From positions 20,350-59,848 of the forward strand of contig BFEA01000843.1 of assembly GCA_003427395.1 (NCBI GenBank): 39,499 nucleotides of DNA, in the 5' to 3' direction. Both the position numbers and the translations under genes were made by a program. Numbering within the stretch: the stretch's first letter is position 1; every line of letters begins with the position of its first letter. This stretch comes from Chara braunii (Eukaryota > Streptophyta > Charophyceae > Charales > Characeae). Below the pieces are notes generated by a model. That model searched no databases. It was not told the origin of the DNA and saw nothing but the letters and a program-made list of their open reading frames with translations. This document shows, piece after piece, positions 1-10,375 of the stretch.

Positions 1-56
<56 letters not shown>
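1..56. repeat. (AG)n microsatellite
   Basis: An uninterrupted AG dinucleotide run opens the window and grades into a purine-rich GA stretch to about base 135. The ORFs crossing it are low-complexity and not credible genes. Confidence 0.97.
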
Positions 57-57
<1 letters not shown>

Positions 58-1367
58 CAGAGCCAAATAGAGAGAGAGAGACGGGGAGTGAGACAGAGAG
101 AGATGAGAAAGGGAGATAGAATGAGAGAGAGAACGCACCTTTTCTTTCTTCGATTTACAACTGTTGTTGGAAACAATGGCCCCGGCGACTTGGTTGATGA
201 TCCCAAACCGCAATATGACGACACGTGCCGCGACGCGCGAAAAGGGAGGTGCCGACGTGTGAAAGGGCAAAACCGCGAATGGAGACGTGGGAGATTGCGA
301 CGCGAAGGAGATGGCGAGGCGAGGGATATGGCGACGAGGGAGAGAGAGAGAAGCGAGGCAAACGGCGGGGGAGACAGCCACGAGATGGCTGTGTCCCCCG
401 GCGACGAGATGGCTGTGTCGCTGGCAAGGGCGGGTGGTCCGGGCGTGCGACGGGCATTTTCGACCGTGAGGGTTGGCGACACTTGCGGTTGCCTGCTGCT
501 TCAGACGATTGTAATGCCCACCTGCAAATTCGTGGAATGGCGCCACCGTCATTCGAATGGCGGATACATCCGAGCCGGGCCCAAGAAACGAAAGTGGGCA
601 GGAAAAGTCACGCAGGATGACGCGTTAGAACCTTTGATATCACGGTAAAATCCGCGCGGGCCCCGATATTCAAAAGTAGGCGGGAAAATTTGCGCCAGAT
701 GATGCGTTGGGACCGTTGATAGCACGGTGAAAAAAGGTCAGTTGTTTACAGCCCCCGACGTGGCAGTACCTGCGGCGGGCAATTGAAGGGCCCCTCAAGC
801 CCCACTCACTGCACTCTCCGTTCTCTTGTCGGGCACCAAACGAATGGGGGTGGCTGTCACACCCGTTCGCTGGTGTCATTTCTTCCGTGTGGTGCCTTTG
901 CGACGTGTCCGCCATCGCTCGAAGTTGCCTGCATTATATCGCAAGCCGCTTGCGCATCAATGCCCTCAATCTTCCAGCAATCGTCGATAGCCGGGGGCGC
1001 TAACGAAAACGTCACGCGACTATAGATCTTGCGTGTCGTCCCGTTCGCGCTGTGCTTTCTTGTGTTGGCTGGAGGCGTTTGTCAACGCGCAGGTCAGCTA
1101 GAAGCCCACGCCCGCTGCTCGACCCCTTCACCATTTCAAGCCCCCACCTCTTCCCATTGCCCTTCCGCTCCTTCGACCGTGCAAGTCTTGTTCTCTGCCA
1201 CCACCTACTTCGCCAATCGCGCGCGCAAGATCTTGAATGCACGATCCCCACCGATCACAACGACGGAAGACCCCGTGCAATGACACATGTTGACGTCATC
1301 ATCTTGCACATGACGTCAGCGACGGGCAATGGCTTGCGGCTTTCACAGTCATCGGCCTCGAGTTCAG

Positions 1368-1455
1368 GCGTCCTCAACATCGCTTGTTTGCGTCCTCGAC
1401 ATCACTTGTTGGCGTCCTCACCATCGCTTGTTGGCGTCCTCAACATCGCCCTCTA
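1368..1455. repeat. 22-bp tandem repeat, about 4 copies
   Basis: Four adjacent units of the form GCGTCCTCNACATCGCTTGTTK follow each other with a 22-base period, with one or two changes per unit. A fifth partial copy lies near 1520-1545. The period is not a multiple of three, so this is probably non-coding. Confidence 0.8.
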
Positions 1456-1883
1456 GTCTTGGCGCCCTCCATCGACCGCATCTGACGCGTGGAGAAAGTC
1501 GCATCGCCCTTGAGTCTTGGCGTGCTCGACATCGCTTGTTGGTACACTTTCTTGGACCCTGGCTCGCGGGTCGTCCTCCCCCAGTCTACTTAGGATATCG
1601 CAATGCAGTCGGTCGTGCCAGTATTCTTCTACATCACCGCCTGCTCCGTCCATCACGCACGAGTCGACATGCGCGCGATCTTCAGCCCACGATGTCCGCT
1701 GCTCACAACCACGAAAGTTCCCTTCCACTGACACACGCTGACGTCACCATCTTGCGCATGACGTCTGGAATTCGAAATGGTCTGCGGCTTTCGCAGTCAA
1801 GACCGTCAACCGCATCTGACGCGTGGACGAAGTTTCACCGCCGTTGCTCCCTGGCGTCCTCAAAATCACGGTATGTGATCACT

Positions 1884-2014
1884 GCTGCGATAACACATCA
1901 CCCGATAGACGTCAACACCGGAGATGTCATCTGAAAAATGCGTGTCGATCGACTTTAAGATCCCGTCCATCCATCTCCGGTGTTGACGTCTATCAGACGA
2001 TCTGTTATCGCAGC
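1884..2014. repeat. Long imperfect hairpin (43-bp arms, 45-nt loop)
   Basis: Bases 1884-1926 are the reverse complement of 1972-2014 with 39 of 43 matches. All four mismatches fall in one internal patch, and the 22 base pairs nearest the loop are perfect. No coding sequence or flanking duplication was seen. It may be a foldback mini-transposon or a small-RNA precursor. The fold is certain; the role is inference. Confidence 0.85.
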
Positions 2015-2924
2015 GCTGATAGCTGGAAGCCTCACGACAAACGCGCACCTCCAACAGGAATCGCCCGTGTCGCACTCACAGCCAACAGTGGCCAAGCCAC
2101 CCATCCACAACGTTCAGCGACGACCCGTTGCGCACAAAGGATACCCATGGCGAACCTGAAACATCCCAGACTACCACCGATCCCGCGACATCCCACCGCC
2201 AAGTGCCAACTTCGAGCTCGTTTCTGATCGACTCGATGATGGAACATGTCTATCGCGGTTGTGGACGACATAAGGATCTTTTTCTTGTTGTCTTGACTGT
2301 TCCCTGTCTCATCGCCCGTTCTCGCACACACAACTAGCAATGAGGAACTGCCACACAACTGGGCGCGAAACGCCGGACACGCATTGGCAACATTTTGGAT
2401 ATGGAATTAGCGCTCAAAAGTTCCATCTCGCCCACAGGAAAACTCCACAGCACTGCCGCCCGTGCGGCAGCCCGTCCCCTCGCCACGATTCATTTTGGGC
2501 GAACTCTTACGTGGACAATCCTCGCGACGATTGCAATCTCGAAATCTGAGCTGAATGAACGCACAATGACCTCGTGGAACGATCAGCTCTCGATCCACGC
2601 CGATCACATTTTGATTCCAATTAATCGCAGCCTTGTTTTCCAGAGCAGCTTAGGGAGACGTTCTCGGGATTGCAGAGGGAGTGAGAGAGTGCTGTTCGTG
2701 CCACTTGTTCCAGATGGAGTTCAGATTCATCTGATCTCGGGATGAAGGCAATAGTAGATGTCATTTGCGATGGCAGTGGTTGGATGACTATGCCCGCCTT
2801 GCATCCGACCCATTGTTTACACAAAACGTTCCCCCATCGAGAGTTTTTAGGCGGCCCCCTTTCCATGACAACCCGCCACTCATGACTTCCGTCGGTGTTC
2901 TTTGTCTCCCACGAGGGGTTATGC

Positions 2925-3320
2925 AATTCTCAGGTTGGACGTTTTTTGTTTCGCCTCACTACGGAACGTGTGATGTAGTCCGGATGAATCCGAACCACAA
3001 CCCTCGGCTCGTGGGAAGTCTCAACGGGAACCGCATCCCTCCGATGTCTCAGTGGAAGGGACAACGACGACACAGGGGATCGCTTCGAAGTAAACATCTC
3101 CAGAAATCATGACTCCGATAGCTTTTTTGTTTGTAGCTCGGATGAATCCGAACCACAACCACAGACGACTGACGGACGACAGGCGTGGCTTTTGTCAGTG
3201 TTTATGTATTCCGAATTGGGTTGTGCAATACTCACATAGGACATATAAGTTCCGCGTCACTCCTAAACGTGTGATATAGCTCGGATCAATCCGAACCACA
3301 TCCCTCACCGCATCGGGAGT
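2925..3320. repeat. Diverged direct duplication, about 301-bp period
   Basis: Sequence around 2925-3010 (GCAATTCTCA, then CGCCTCACT, then AACGTGTGATGTAG, then a palindrome site) recurs at about 3226-3310 with many substitutions. Each unit ends in a TCGGAT-NN-ATCCGA site followed by ACCACA. No gene was recognised between 2.7 and 4.4 kb; short ORFs here read through the repeats without a known domain. Confidence 0.7.
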
Positions 3321-3724
3321 TCCGAGGTGAGTATCACGCCCAGTGACGGGAGGTCTCATCAGTAAAGGAAAACGGCGGCACACGCCACGCATCCTGAATG
3401 CAACATACAATAACCTATGGTGGGCACTCATGGCATTCGTTGTTTATTTGTCCTTCCGAGAGGCGAAATGTGAACACTTCGAAGGACGCCTAGGTACCGC
3501 CTGACTGAAACCGTTTGCTGTGGTCCGAATAATAAATCCGAACCTCATAGCTCGACGGCGATTGAGTCTGATTTATCTGCCAACTTGGCTTTTGTTTTTT
3601 TGCACATGGGGCAGTAAGGCAAACATCGGAAAGGACGTGTTGCTTCCTACTGGGTCCGATTTCGATTCCAGGGGTGTCTCATCCTTCTGCCACATCCCTC
3701 CGAGTGAGGCGAGGTCGCTGGGCG

Positions 3725-3748
3725 GTGGCTCGGATTAATCCGAGCCAC
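3725..3748. repeat. 24-bp perfect palindrome
   Basis: This is the longest perfect member of the dispersed motif family. Bases 3725-3748 are exactly self-complementary, centred on TTAA, with the core TCGGATTAATCCGA extended outward by GTGGC and GCCAC. Neighbouring copies keep parts of the same extension (GTGGCTCGGA on the left, GAACCAC on the right), which suggests the ancestral unit was a longer palindrome. Confidence 0.95.
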
Positions 3749-4452
3749 GGACGGTCGCACAACATCCCATTTAATGTCTATCGTTCCGGGGCGGTTGCTC
3801 GCATTGATCCGAACCACAGACTGGTAGGCATGGATGAGCTTTTGTCTAAGACTTGTGTTGGCGGGTGGCTCGGACTGATCTGAACCTCGGATCTGGGACG
3901 GTGCGGTAAGCTTGGATGAGCTTCTGTCTTGCACTTCTATTCAGCTCGTATTCAGAATGACCGTGGTAGGTTGAGTGTGTGCTTTCATGGCTCTGCAAAA
4001 AGTACTTGTCATGTCGACTGTGCGAAAACGTCTTCTGTAGATGAGGTGGTGGAATGTGGCTGTCCAGCGTCGGTGTGCTATTCCGTTCGACGAGGGTCAT
4101 CCCACTCTTCTGTATGTCTCAATGTGCTTTACGGCGTGGGTTTTGATAATTTTTGAAAAACCCGCATCTGCTCTGGAACGGGTCCCTGCGTGACTTTTAG
4201 AAAACACTCCATTGGCTTGGTGAACTTCTGATTAGTGACCTTCTGTAAGGGCTTTGCAATGCAACGTGGAAAGATCTTTTTTTTGGACGATTCTGATTTA
4301 CGGCCTTCTCTAAGGGCTTCGCCGGCAAAAAAGTGTAGGGCGTTACAGCTGGGTGTGGGCGTTGTCGGGGAAATTATCGTTCACCGACATTGTTTACGAC
4401 CGTCTCCTCTTCCGTATGTCTATCCATGTGTTTGTGTTGTGTAGGGAGTTTA

Positions 4453-5439
4453 ATGTCGTCGAGTCCTTCGACAAGCATCGCCATGACACCCGAGAGGCAC
4501 ATGTGCTTAGCGAAACCCTTTCCACCTTGTGCGAGATCGTTGCGGTATCATGACGGTCAAATGTGGATCGACGATGCACCCGAGGACGACTTCGAGGATG
4601 ACCCATAGACGACCGTCGTCCCTTACATGAACCGGCATCTCGACGAATGGAACGAAAATGACTGGAAGGCGATGAAGCGTTCCTGCCCATGGGCAAGCCA
4701 TTACAAGTTTGCCAACATGTTGGAGTTCGGGAGCCTCATTGCACTGCCTGCTGGTGTCCTTCATCGAAAGACCCTGGACGATAAGGGTGAACTGGTCCAC
4801 TTCCGTACCAGCTTCAGACCTCGCCTGCACTGCGAGCTTATAACATCTTCGCCACGAGTTTGGGAAAGTTCGCAGAGGCAAGAGTTGGTGGACTGCGCTC
4901 GTCATTGTTCATTCTTGGAACACTACCCACCCCGTTGCCCAAGAACTTCTCCACAAGCTCTGTCGTACCGTTGTGTGCGCTTGACGGATGACGGATGTCC
5001 TTTCGCCAGAGTGCTATGTGTGGCTTCTTCAAGCAAAAGCGGGAAACTTGTGGATGCTGTTGTGCTTGTGTCACGCAACGAGATTGTGCTTCAGGGATCC
5101 AGTTTCAATGCGGTCATGTCTCGCCCAGATGTAGATGGGCGGTCAGACTTGGTGAGAGCAGGTCTGGTAAGAGTTTTTCTGTCATTGTGGGATGATGTGG
5201 AAAAGGAAGTGTCTGAAATACGTGACTGTATAGGGAATTCCTTAGCACGACGAAGAGCACGGCGAAGAGGGTTTGTCAGGATGAAATACACGTCCGTCTT
5301 AGCCAAACAACAACCCGTCGGATTTTGTATGTGCGACTCGATAACTGCGGACCATCGAGTTTATGTTCTTGCACGCCTTCGAGGCAAACGACGCTTCCAA
5401 ACAGTCCGCCGCCGTCTAGATCGTCTGGTACTGCCATGA
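4453..5439 (+). CDS. Exon-like ORF of unknown function, one in-frame TAG
   Basis: I do not recognise this protein. An ATG at 4453 sits just after a pyrimidine-rich tract ending in TAG, a plausible splice acceptor at 4443-4444. The frame is open to 5439 except for one TAG at 4606-4608. The segment before the TAG is acidic (WIDDAPEDDFEDDP); the one after it is Trp- and Arg-containing (MNRHLDEWNENDW). Its last third (from about 5160) is made of a repeat that recurs at 8285-8420. It may be a decayed upstream exon of the DUF7869 gene, but nothing in the sequence proves that. Confidence 0.25.
5160..5312. repeat. About 150-bp repeat, second copy at 8285-8420
   Basis: The stretch containing TTTTTCTGTCATTGTGGGA, TGTCTGAAATACGTGA and TTAGCACGACGAAGAG matches 8285-8420 closely (TTTTTCTGTTATTGTGGGA, TGTCTGAAATACGTGA, TTAGCACGACGAAGAG). 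A 12-base extra segment (GCACGGCGAAGA) is present only here. This shows long-range duplication within the 2.7-13.7 kb block. Confidence 0.8.
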
Positions 5440-6000
5440 AATGTGGTGCCCGTGTCCGTGGCCCTCTGTGCAACAGCCTCTGGATGGCAGAAAATGACGT
5501 GAGCGGCGACGACCGAGGCTGTAATCATGTCTGTCCACCAGAACATCTTGTGTCTCGGATTCATCCGAAGTCGCCGGTTGCACAAGCGTTTTCATTCTCA
5601 TCCACGCAAAAGTCGTCTGTTACCCTGGACACCCGCTGAAAGAAACTCCTCTTTGCGTCAATACGCTGCAAATGGGCCGATGATAAGTAGTCGCACAGAA
5701 TGCATATCACGTCCCGATTGCGAAATCGTCGGGTCTTTTTCTCGCGACGACGAAGGCTCGTGATCACCCCCGGCGACGGTGACGATGGTTTTTAGATTGG
5801 ATGCCAAGAAATGTGGTGCCATGTCCGTAGCCCTTTGTGGAATAGCCGCTGCCAGGCCGAAAGTGACTAAGCGACGCTGGCCGACGCTGCAATCGACCTT
5901 GTCCGGCATGTCGTCTTGTGTCTCGGATCCATCTGAAGTTTGGGGCCACTCGAGCTTGTTCCTTCTCGTCACCGAACGTTCAACACCTGCACAGAACACA
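5436..6000. repeat. Diverged tandem duplication, about 366-bp period
   Basis: GAAATGTGGTGCC followed by a (G/A)TCCGT(G/A)GCCCT block occurs at about 5439 and again at 5810. Both copies run on to CTTGTGTCTCGGAT and a palindrome site (5555 and 5923). Between the sites the copies differ by substitutions and small indels. Reading frames across them differ, so there is no clear coding constraint. Confidence 0.7.
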
Positions 6001-6030
6001 AAAAAACTTCCCGATTGGAACATCGCGGGG

Positions 6031-7100
6031 TCATCGCGTTGTCGACTCCCACATGACGATTACCGTGAACAGCGGCATGATGGCAGGTCCGCCTCTCGGA
6101 TGTGGGTCTAACGGTGGATTGCGTCAAATCTGCTCTCAAAGATCCACACCGGAGAGTGGGGCCAGCAATCGACCACTGCTTGCTTGTAAAACATCATATG
6201 ATGTGTTGATACAACCGACATTCAGAACAGGTCAGTGAGCATCTGGTGCTACGCCAAAAAGTTCGTCATGCGGCCTCAATGTTCCCCCACAATTGCTCAA
6301 TTTGGGGTTCTTGCGTCATAGACTCCCTTATGATGACTACAGTTAACAGCGGCGGGGTAGCAGGTCCCCTTCTCCGATATGGATCTCACGGTCTAGTGCG
6401 AAACTCTGCTCTCAAAGATCCAGACCGGGAAAGGGGGCCAGCTATCAACCACTGCTTGCTTGTAAAACATCATATGATGTGTCGATACAACCGACATTCA
6501 GAAGTGGACGGTGAGCATCTGGTGCTATGCCGAAAAGTTCGTCATGCGGCCGCGATATTCCCCCGCAATTGCTCATTTTCGGGTTCTCGCGTCATAGACT
6601 CCCTTATGATGACTACAGTTAACGGCGGCAGCGTAGCAGGTCCCCTTCTCCGATATGGATCTCACGGTGGAGTGCGGAACTCTGCTTTCAAAGATCCAGA
6701 CTGGGAAAGGGGGCCTGCTATCAACCACTGCTTGCTTGTAAAACATCATATGATGTGTCGATACAACGGACATTCAGAACTGGTCGGTGAGCATCTGGTG
6801 CTACGCCAAAAAGTTCGTCTAGCGGCCGCGATATTCCTCCGCAATTGCTCATTTTTGGGTTCCCGCGTCATAGACTCCCTTATGATGACTAAAGTTAACA
6901 GCGGCAGGGTAGCAGGTCCCCTTCTCCGATATGGATCTCACGGTGGAGTGCGAAACTTTGCTCTCAAAGATCCAGATCGGGAAAGGGGGCCAGCTATCAA
7001 CCACTGCTTGATCGTAAGGCATCATATGATCTGTGCGTTACATTGGCGTTCGAAACTGTTTGGTGAGCATCTGGTGCTGCGCCAACAATTTCCGAACAAT
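6031..7100 (+). repeat. 276-bp tandem repeat, 4 units, frame-preserving
   Basis: The landmark GTCATAGACTCCC occurs at 6315, 6591 and 6867, exactly 276 bases apart, and a more diverged copy (GTCGACTCCC) lies at 6041. Units share CAAAGATCCAGA, CAACCACTGCTTG and AAACATCATATGATGTG. Because 276 is 92 codons, one plus-strand frame stays open across three units (6246-7289, 347 codons) and repeats a block containing VIDSLMMT and HLVLRQKV. I recognise no domain. The open frame may be a by-product of the period rather than a gene. Confidence 0.9.
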
Positions 7101-7372
7101 ACCGCGAGGTTCCCTAAGAGTGCTTTTGCCACCCCACAACATAGACCGCCGACTGTTCGGCACTACGGGAAGGTTGTCAACTTCTTACGACGAGGAAGAC
7201 TCGTGATCACTTCCGTCGTCTGTATGCGTGCTGATCGTGCTCGGCATTGCATACTTGATGCACTGGTGGTGTATGCTGCAATTGTCTAAATCTGGATTTA
7301 AGTGTCTCGGATGCATCCGACATAAGAACCTGCGACGATGCGGACTTGCCAATATTTACCAGCATCATTGTA

Positions 7373-7680
7373 TCAGATTCATCCGAGTCTAAAATGAGTT
7401 ACATATTTGCGCACCCGCAATTTCTACAGCATGTCAAATCAGTGACGGGCAAGGCTTGTATTCCGGTTCAAGGCTGGCTGTGCACGTCTAATGTCAAGTT
7501 CGATATTTGCCTTCGTCGTTGCGTCGGACTCATCCGAATCTAAAGTACGTTACATACTTGCGGGCCCGCCATTTCTACACCATACATGTGAAATCGGTGA
7601 GGGTGAAGGCTTGTCGTCCGGTTCAAGGCTTGTTATGCATTGTCTTTTTGTTTCGTTGCGCTGTTATAGTGCTCCCCAAC
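7373..7680. repeat. About 151-bp tandem duplication with palindrome site
   Basis: The unit starts with a palindrome site, then TCTAAA, GTTACATA, TTGCG, CCCGC, ATTTCTACA and a GG(C/A)TTG...GGTTCAAGGCT block. Copies begin at 7373 and 7524. A third, partial copy follows the site at 8648 (ATGAGATACATGCGGGTGCACCC). In one frame both full copies encode SDSSESK. Confidence 0.8.
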
Positions 7681-8247
7681 TGGCGAACGCATCTCTGTCG
7701 CTTTATCATCGCCAAAGTCCAACAACTGTCTCGGCTGCAATTTGGGTCAACGTCTGTTGCTCTGCTCGCAGGGAAAAGTGGAATACTTCACTGGTGTGAT
7801 ACAACGACGGTTGATCAAGACTTCCCTCCCACGCCAGCTTGCCTTCCGTTACGTTTTCGGCAGGAATTGGCTGGGAAGGGGTTGGTTATGGGCATTGGAG
7901 TTCCGAGCAGTGCCGATAGTACTTCTTTCCGACTCGAGCCATGTGCTTCCTCTGGAAAACGGTCACGTGACTCAAACACTCAGCATCGACGGAAGAGAAC
8001 ACAGTTGTCCACCTCCACCGAGCATTCGTACATCTGTTGTTACGTGCTCGACGACCACAAAAACACTGGAAACGGGGGCCAGTTTCTTAGTATCGATTGT
8101 ATATCCAGAGTCTCTTCAACATATTATGAAATCACCGATGCTGGGATGTCGAGCTCTATACCCGAGGGGAATCTCGGTGAATGTAGTTATAGTGGGACAG
8201 AGTACGTGTATAGTGGGAACAACTGCACTACTACTGGTTCTTTCTTG

Positions 8248-8465
8248 GGCGTGTTTTCGGAGAAGGCAACAGTCGACGAACCGCAGATCCATGTGTATGA
8301 GTTTTTCTGTTATTGTGGGATGATGTGGGAAAAAAAGTGTCTGAAATACGTGAGTCTATAGGGAATAACTTAGCACGACGAAGAGGGCTTGTCATGATGA
8401 AATACATGTCCGTGTTTTCGGAGAAGGCAACCGTCGACGAGCCACAGATCCATGTGTATGGATCA
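8248..8465. repeat. 162-bp tandem duplication
   Basis: GTGTTTTCGGAGAAGGCAAC followed by GTCGACGA and CAGATCCATGTGTATG occurs at about 8250 and again at about 8412 with only a few changes. The interval between the copies contains the second copy of the 5160-5312 repeat. No gene was recognised between 7.7 and 8.75 kb. Confidence 0.85.
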
Positions 8466-8878
8466 TCTATGAATGTTATGTATGGCTTCCGTTCACGACC
8501 TCGTCCGCGGGAAACCCCGTATGTCACAAGATACGGACGTGTGGTCATACCTTGTGTTTAAGGGAAAAGGAGACTCCCTCGGGACGACTAAAGTTGACAC
8601 CTGCGTTGTTGCATTTGAACTTGCGAAGGTGACGTTCTATAATTGTTTCGGATTCATCCGATCATCAATGAGATACATGCGGGTGCACCCAACGTTGAAG
8701 GCGAAGCGTGAAGGCCGATGGGGGTGATAGGGTTTCCTCGTCTACCCCTCCGCAGTGCCAGGAGAGTCAAGGACCGTCCACGGATGAAATCACTGAATAC
8801 TGCTATTCACGAGACAGTTAGAGCTCGCGCTGTCTCTCCGAAGAGGACCGCCACATACAGTACATTTTGACGGCGCCT

Positions 8879-10375
8879 ATGCCCGGTGAAAGAAGACCCT
8901 ATTCTATGACAAACAGAGAACCGGCCAAAAAGACACAGCATCGGCGAGCTATGGGCAAACTCAGGATGCAGTCACTTCAGGCAGTGCGAGGGATGCTCTG
9001 TTGTAGGCGGATGTGTTGCGCTGAACTGACAGCTGAAGATCTCAGGCCGGTACGGGAGGCATTCTACTCGAAAAGTTTTGTGGAAAGGACGAAGTGGTGG
9101 TTGCAAACCATACATGACTTCACGGTTATGGAAGGTGGTGCTGAGCGGGTCAGGCCTGTAGCTTGCAAACGGAAGATGTGCGTGCAGGCGTACTGTAACA
9201 TTCTCGACATTTCTCGTAACACATTCTATGTCTACAAAAGGATGTACGATAACGGTGTTGTCGTTAGGGAGCATGGGCACTCGGGCTTGTCTAAACCATC
9301 TGAAAAAGTCGTCACTATGCTTGCACTGTTGAAACGGTTCATCGACGACCACGCCGATAGTATGCCGAATGACATGGTCTGGAAAAACGGAGTTTGTCGT
9401 CCTCGCCATAGGATTCCTGCGACATTCACAAAACGAGCAATTTACAAATCATTGCGCTCTGATCTTTTGATGTGTCACTCGGAAGTTGTGTCGGAGTCGA
9501 CTTTCTACGCTATGTGGAGTAAGCACTTCTGGCACGTGAGTCTAGCTATGTCCAACACATTCACAAAGTGCGCAAAATGTATATTCTACAAGCAGTGCAT
9601 TGCCAAGTCGAAGTACGAGAGGGACCGTAAGAAATCCAAAGATAGGATGCGGAAACATCAAGAGTTGCAAGTCAACCACAGGCTAGACTATAGCCGCTGC
9701 AAAATGGATTTTATCTTGCGGCAGTCCGAGTGTCTGTGCATCATTATTGACGGCATGGATCAAAAGAAAACTACCATACCTCATATAGGACAGGCTAACT
9801 ACTCGAAGGACTTGCACCACGAGAGGATGATGAAGACTGGTCTCACGGCCATTCTGGTCCATGGCTGGGATCCATCTATATATGTTTACACATATTTTCC
9901 TTACTACACACACGGTCCCAGCAGTACGGCGACGTGTTTAATGCGGACTCTTACGGAGATCCAATCCAGTGGGAAACCTCTACCGCTGTTTCTTCGTATT
10001 CAAGCTGACAACTGCTTCAAAGAAAACAAGAATAGATTCATCTGCGCATTGGCAGCACTCCTTGTGAAGTTCGGGATTTTCAAGGAAATACAAATTGGTT
10101 TTATGATAGTTGGACACACGCACACAGACGTCGATGCCACGTTTAGTGTTTTCTCCAAGAAACTCAAGGACAATGATGCCTACACAATGGATGAGTTGTT
10201 CCTTTTGCTAGAGCGGTCTCATAAGACTCCTCCGCGGTGTATTTTTCTTGATAGGATAGCAAACTGGAGAGGTCTTATTTACCCGCATGTTTCAAAGCGC
10301 ATGACAGGAATTTCGAAGCCTCATTTGCTGAAATTCTACATGATAGGTAATAATCCCGCCATGTCCTATAAATAG
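8879..10375 (+). CDS. DUF7869-type transposase-like protein (main ORF)
   Basis: The frame is open from before 8867, and the first ATG is at 8879. Residues below are numbered from codon 8867. An N-terminal part resembles the region preceding the core in this family (VQAYCNILDISRNTFYVYKR, then HGHSG, residues 106-140). A Cys cluster follows (KCAKC at 234-238, C244). The core looks RNase-H-like: IIIDGMDQ (D295, D298), QADNCFKENKN (D381), and VGHTHTDVDATFS (H417, H419, D421, D423). This spacing of acidic motifs is typical of DUF7869 proteins, which are found mostly in mobile or lineage-expanded genes; whether they catalyse DDE-type DNA transfer is my inference. A TAG at 10373 ends the ORF, but family-like sequence continues in the same frame. 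A pyrimidine-rich acceptor-like tract ends at CCGCAG near 8755, so an upstream exon is possible. Confidence 0.8.
   Translation: MPGERRPYSMTNREPAKKTQHRRAMGKLRMQSLQAVRGMLCCRRMCCAELTAEDLRPVREAFYSKSFVERTKWWLQTIHDFTVMEGGAERVRPVACKRKMCVQAYCNILDISRNTFYVYKRMYDNGVVVREHGHSGLSKPSEKVVTMLALLKRFIDDHADSMPNDMVWKNGVCRPRHRIPATFTKRAIYKSLRSDLLMCHSEVVSESTFYAMWSKHFWHVSLAMSNTFTKCAKCIFYKQCIAKSKYERDRKKSKDRMRKHQELQVNHRLDYSRCKMDFILRQSECLCIIIDGMDQKKTTIPHIGQANYSKDLHHERMMKTGLTAILVHGWDPSIYVYTYFPYYTHGPSSTATCLMRTLTEIQSSGKPLPLFLRIQADNCFKENKNRFICALAALLVKFGIFKEIQIGFMIVGHTHTDVDATFSVFSKKLKDNDAYTMDELFLLLERSHKTPPRCIFLDRIANWRGLIYPHVSKRMTGISKPHLLKFYMIGNNPAMSYK

Larger units (their letters stand above)
136..2700. other. Anonymous region, no gene recognised
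   Basis: Several overlapping ORFs of 60-200 codons occur here on both strands, but none has a recognisable domain and their composition follows local GC content. Within it, a stretch at about 1285-1350 (TTGACGTCATCATCTTGC onward) recurs diverged at about 1733-1800, roughly 449 bases later. A second pair sharing CCGCATCTGACGCGTGGA lies near 1480 and 1812. The 22-bp tandem repeat and the hairpin are listed separately. Confidence 0.6.

Noticed and set aside
88-648. 186-codon ORF after the AG microsatellite as a gene
   Set aside because: Arg/Glu-rich low-complexity translation of a purine-rich tract, with several overlapping frames open equally; no domain.
6031-7710. CRISPR array
   Set aside because: Repeat units are 150-276 bp with diverged copies and no short repeat-spacer pattern; the locus is clearly eukaryotic.
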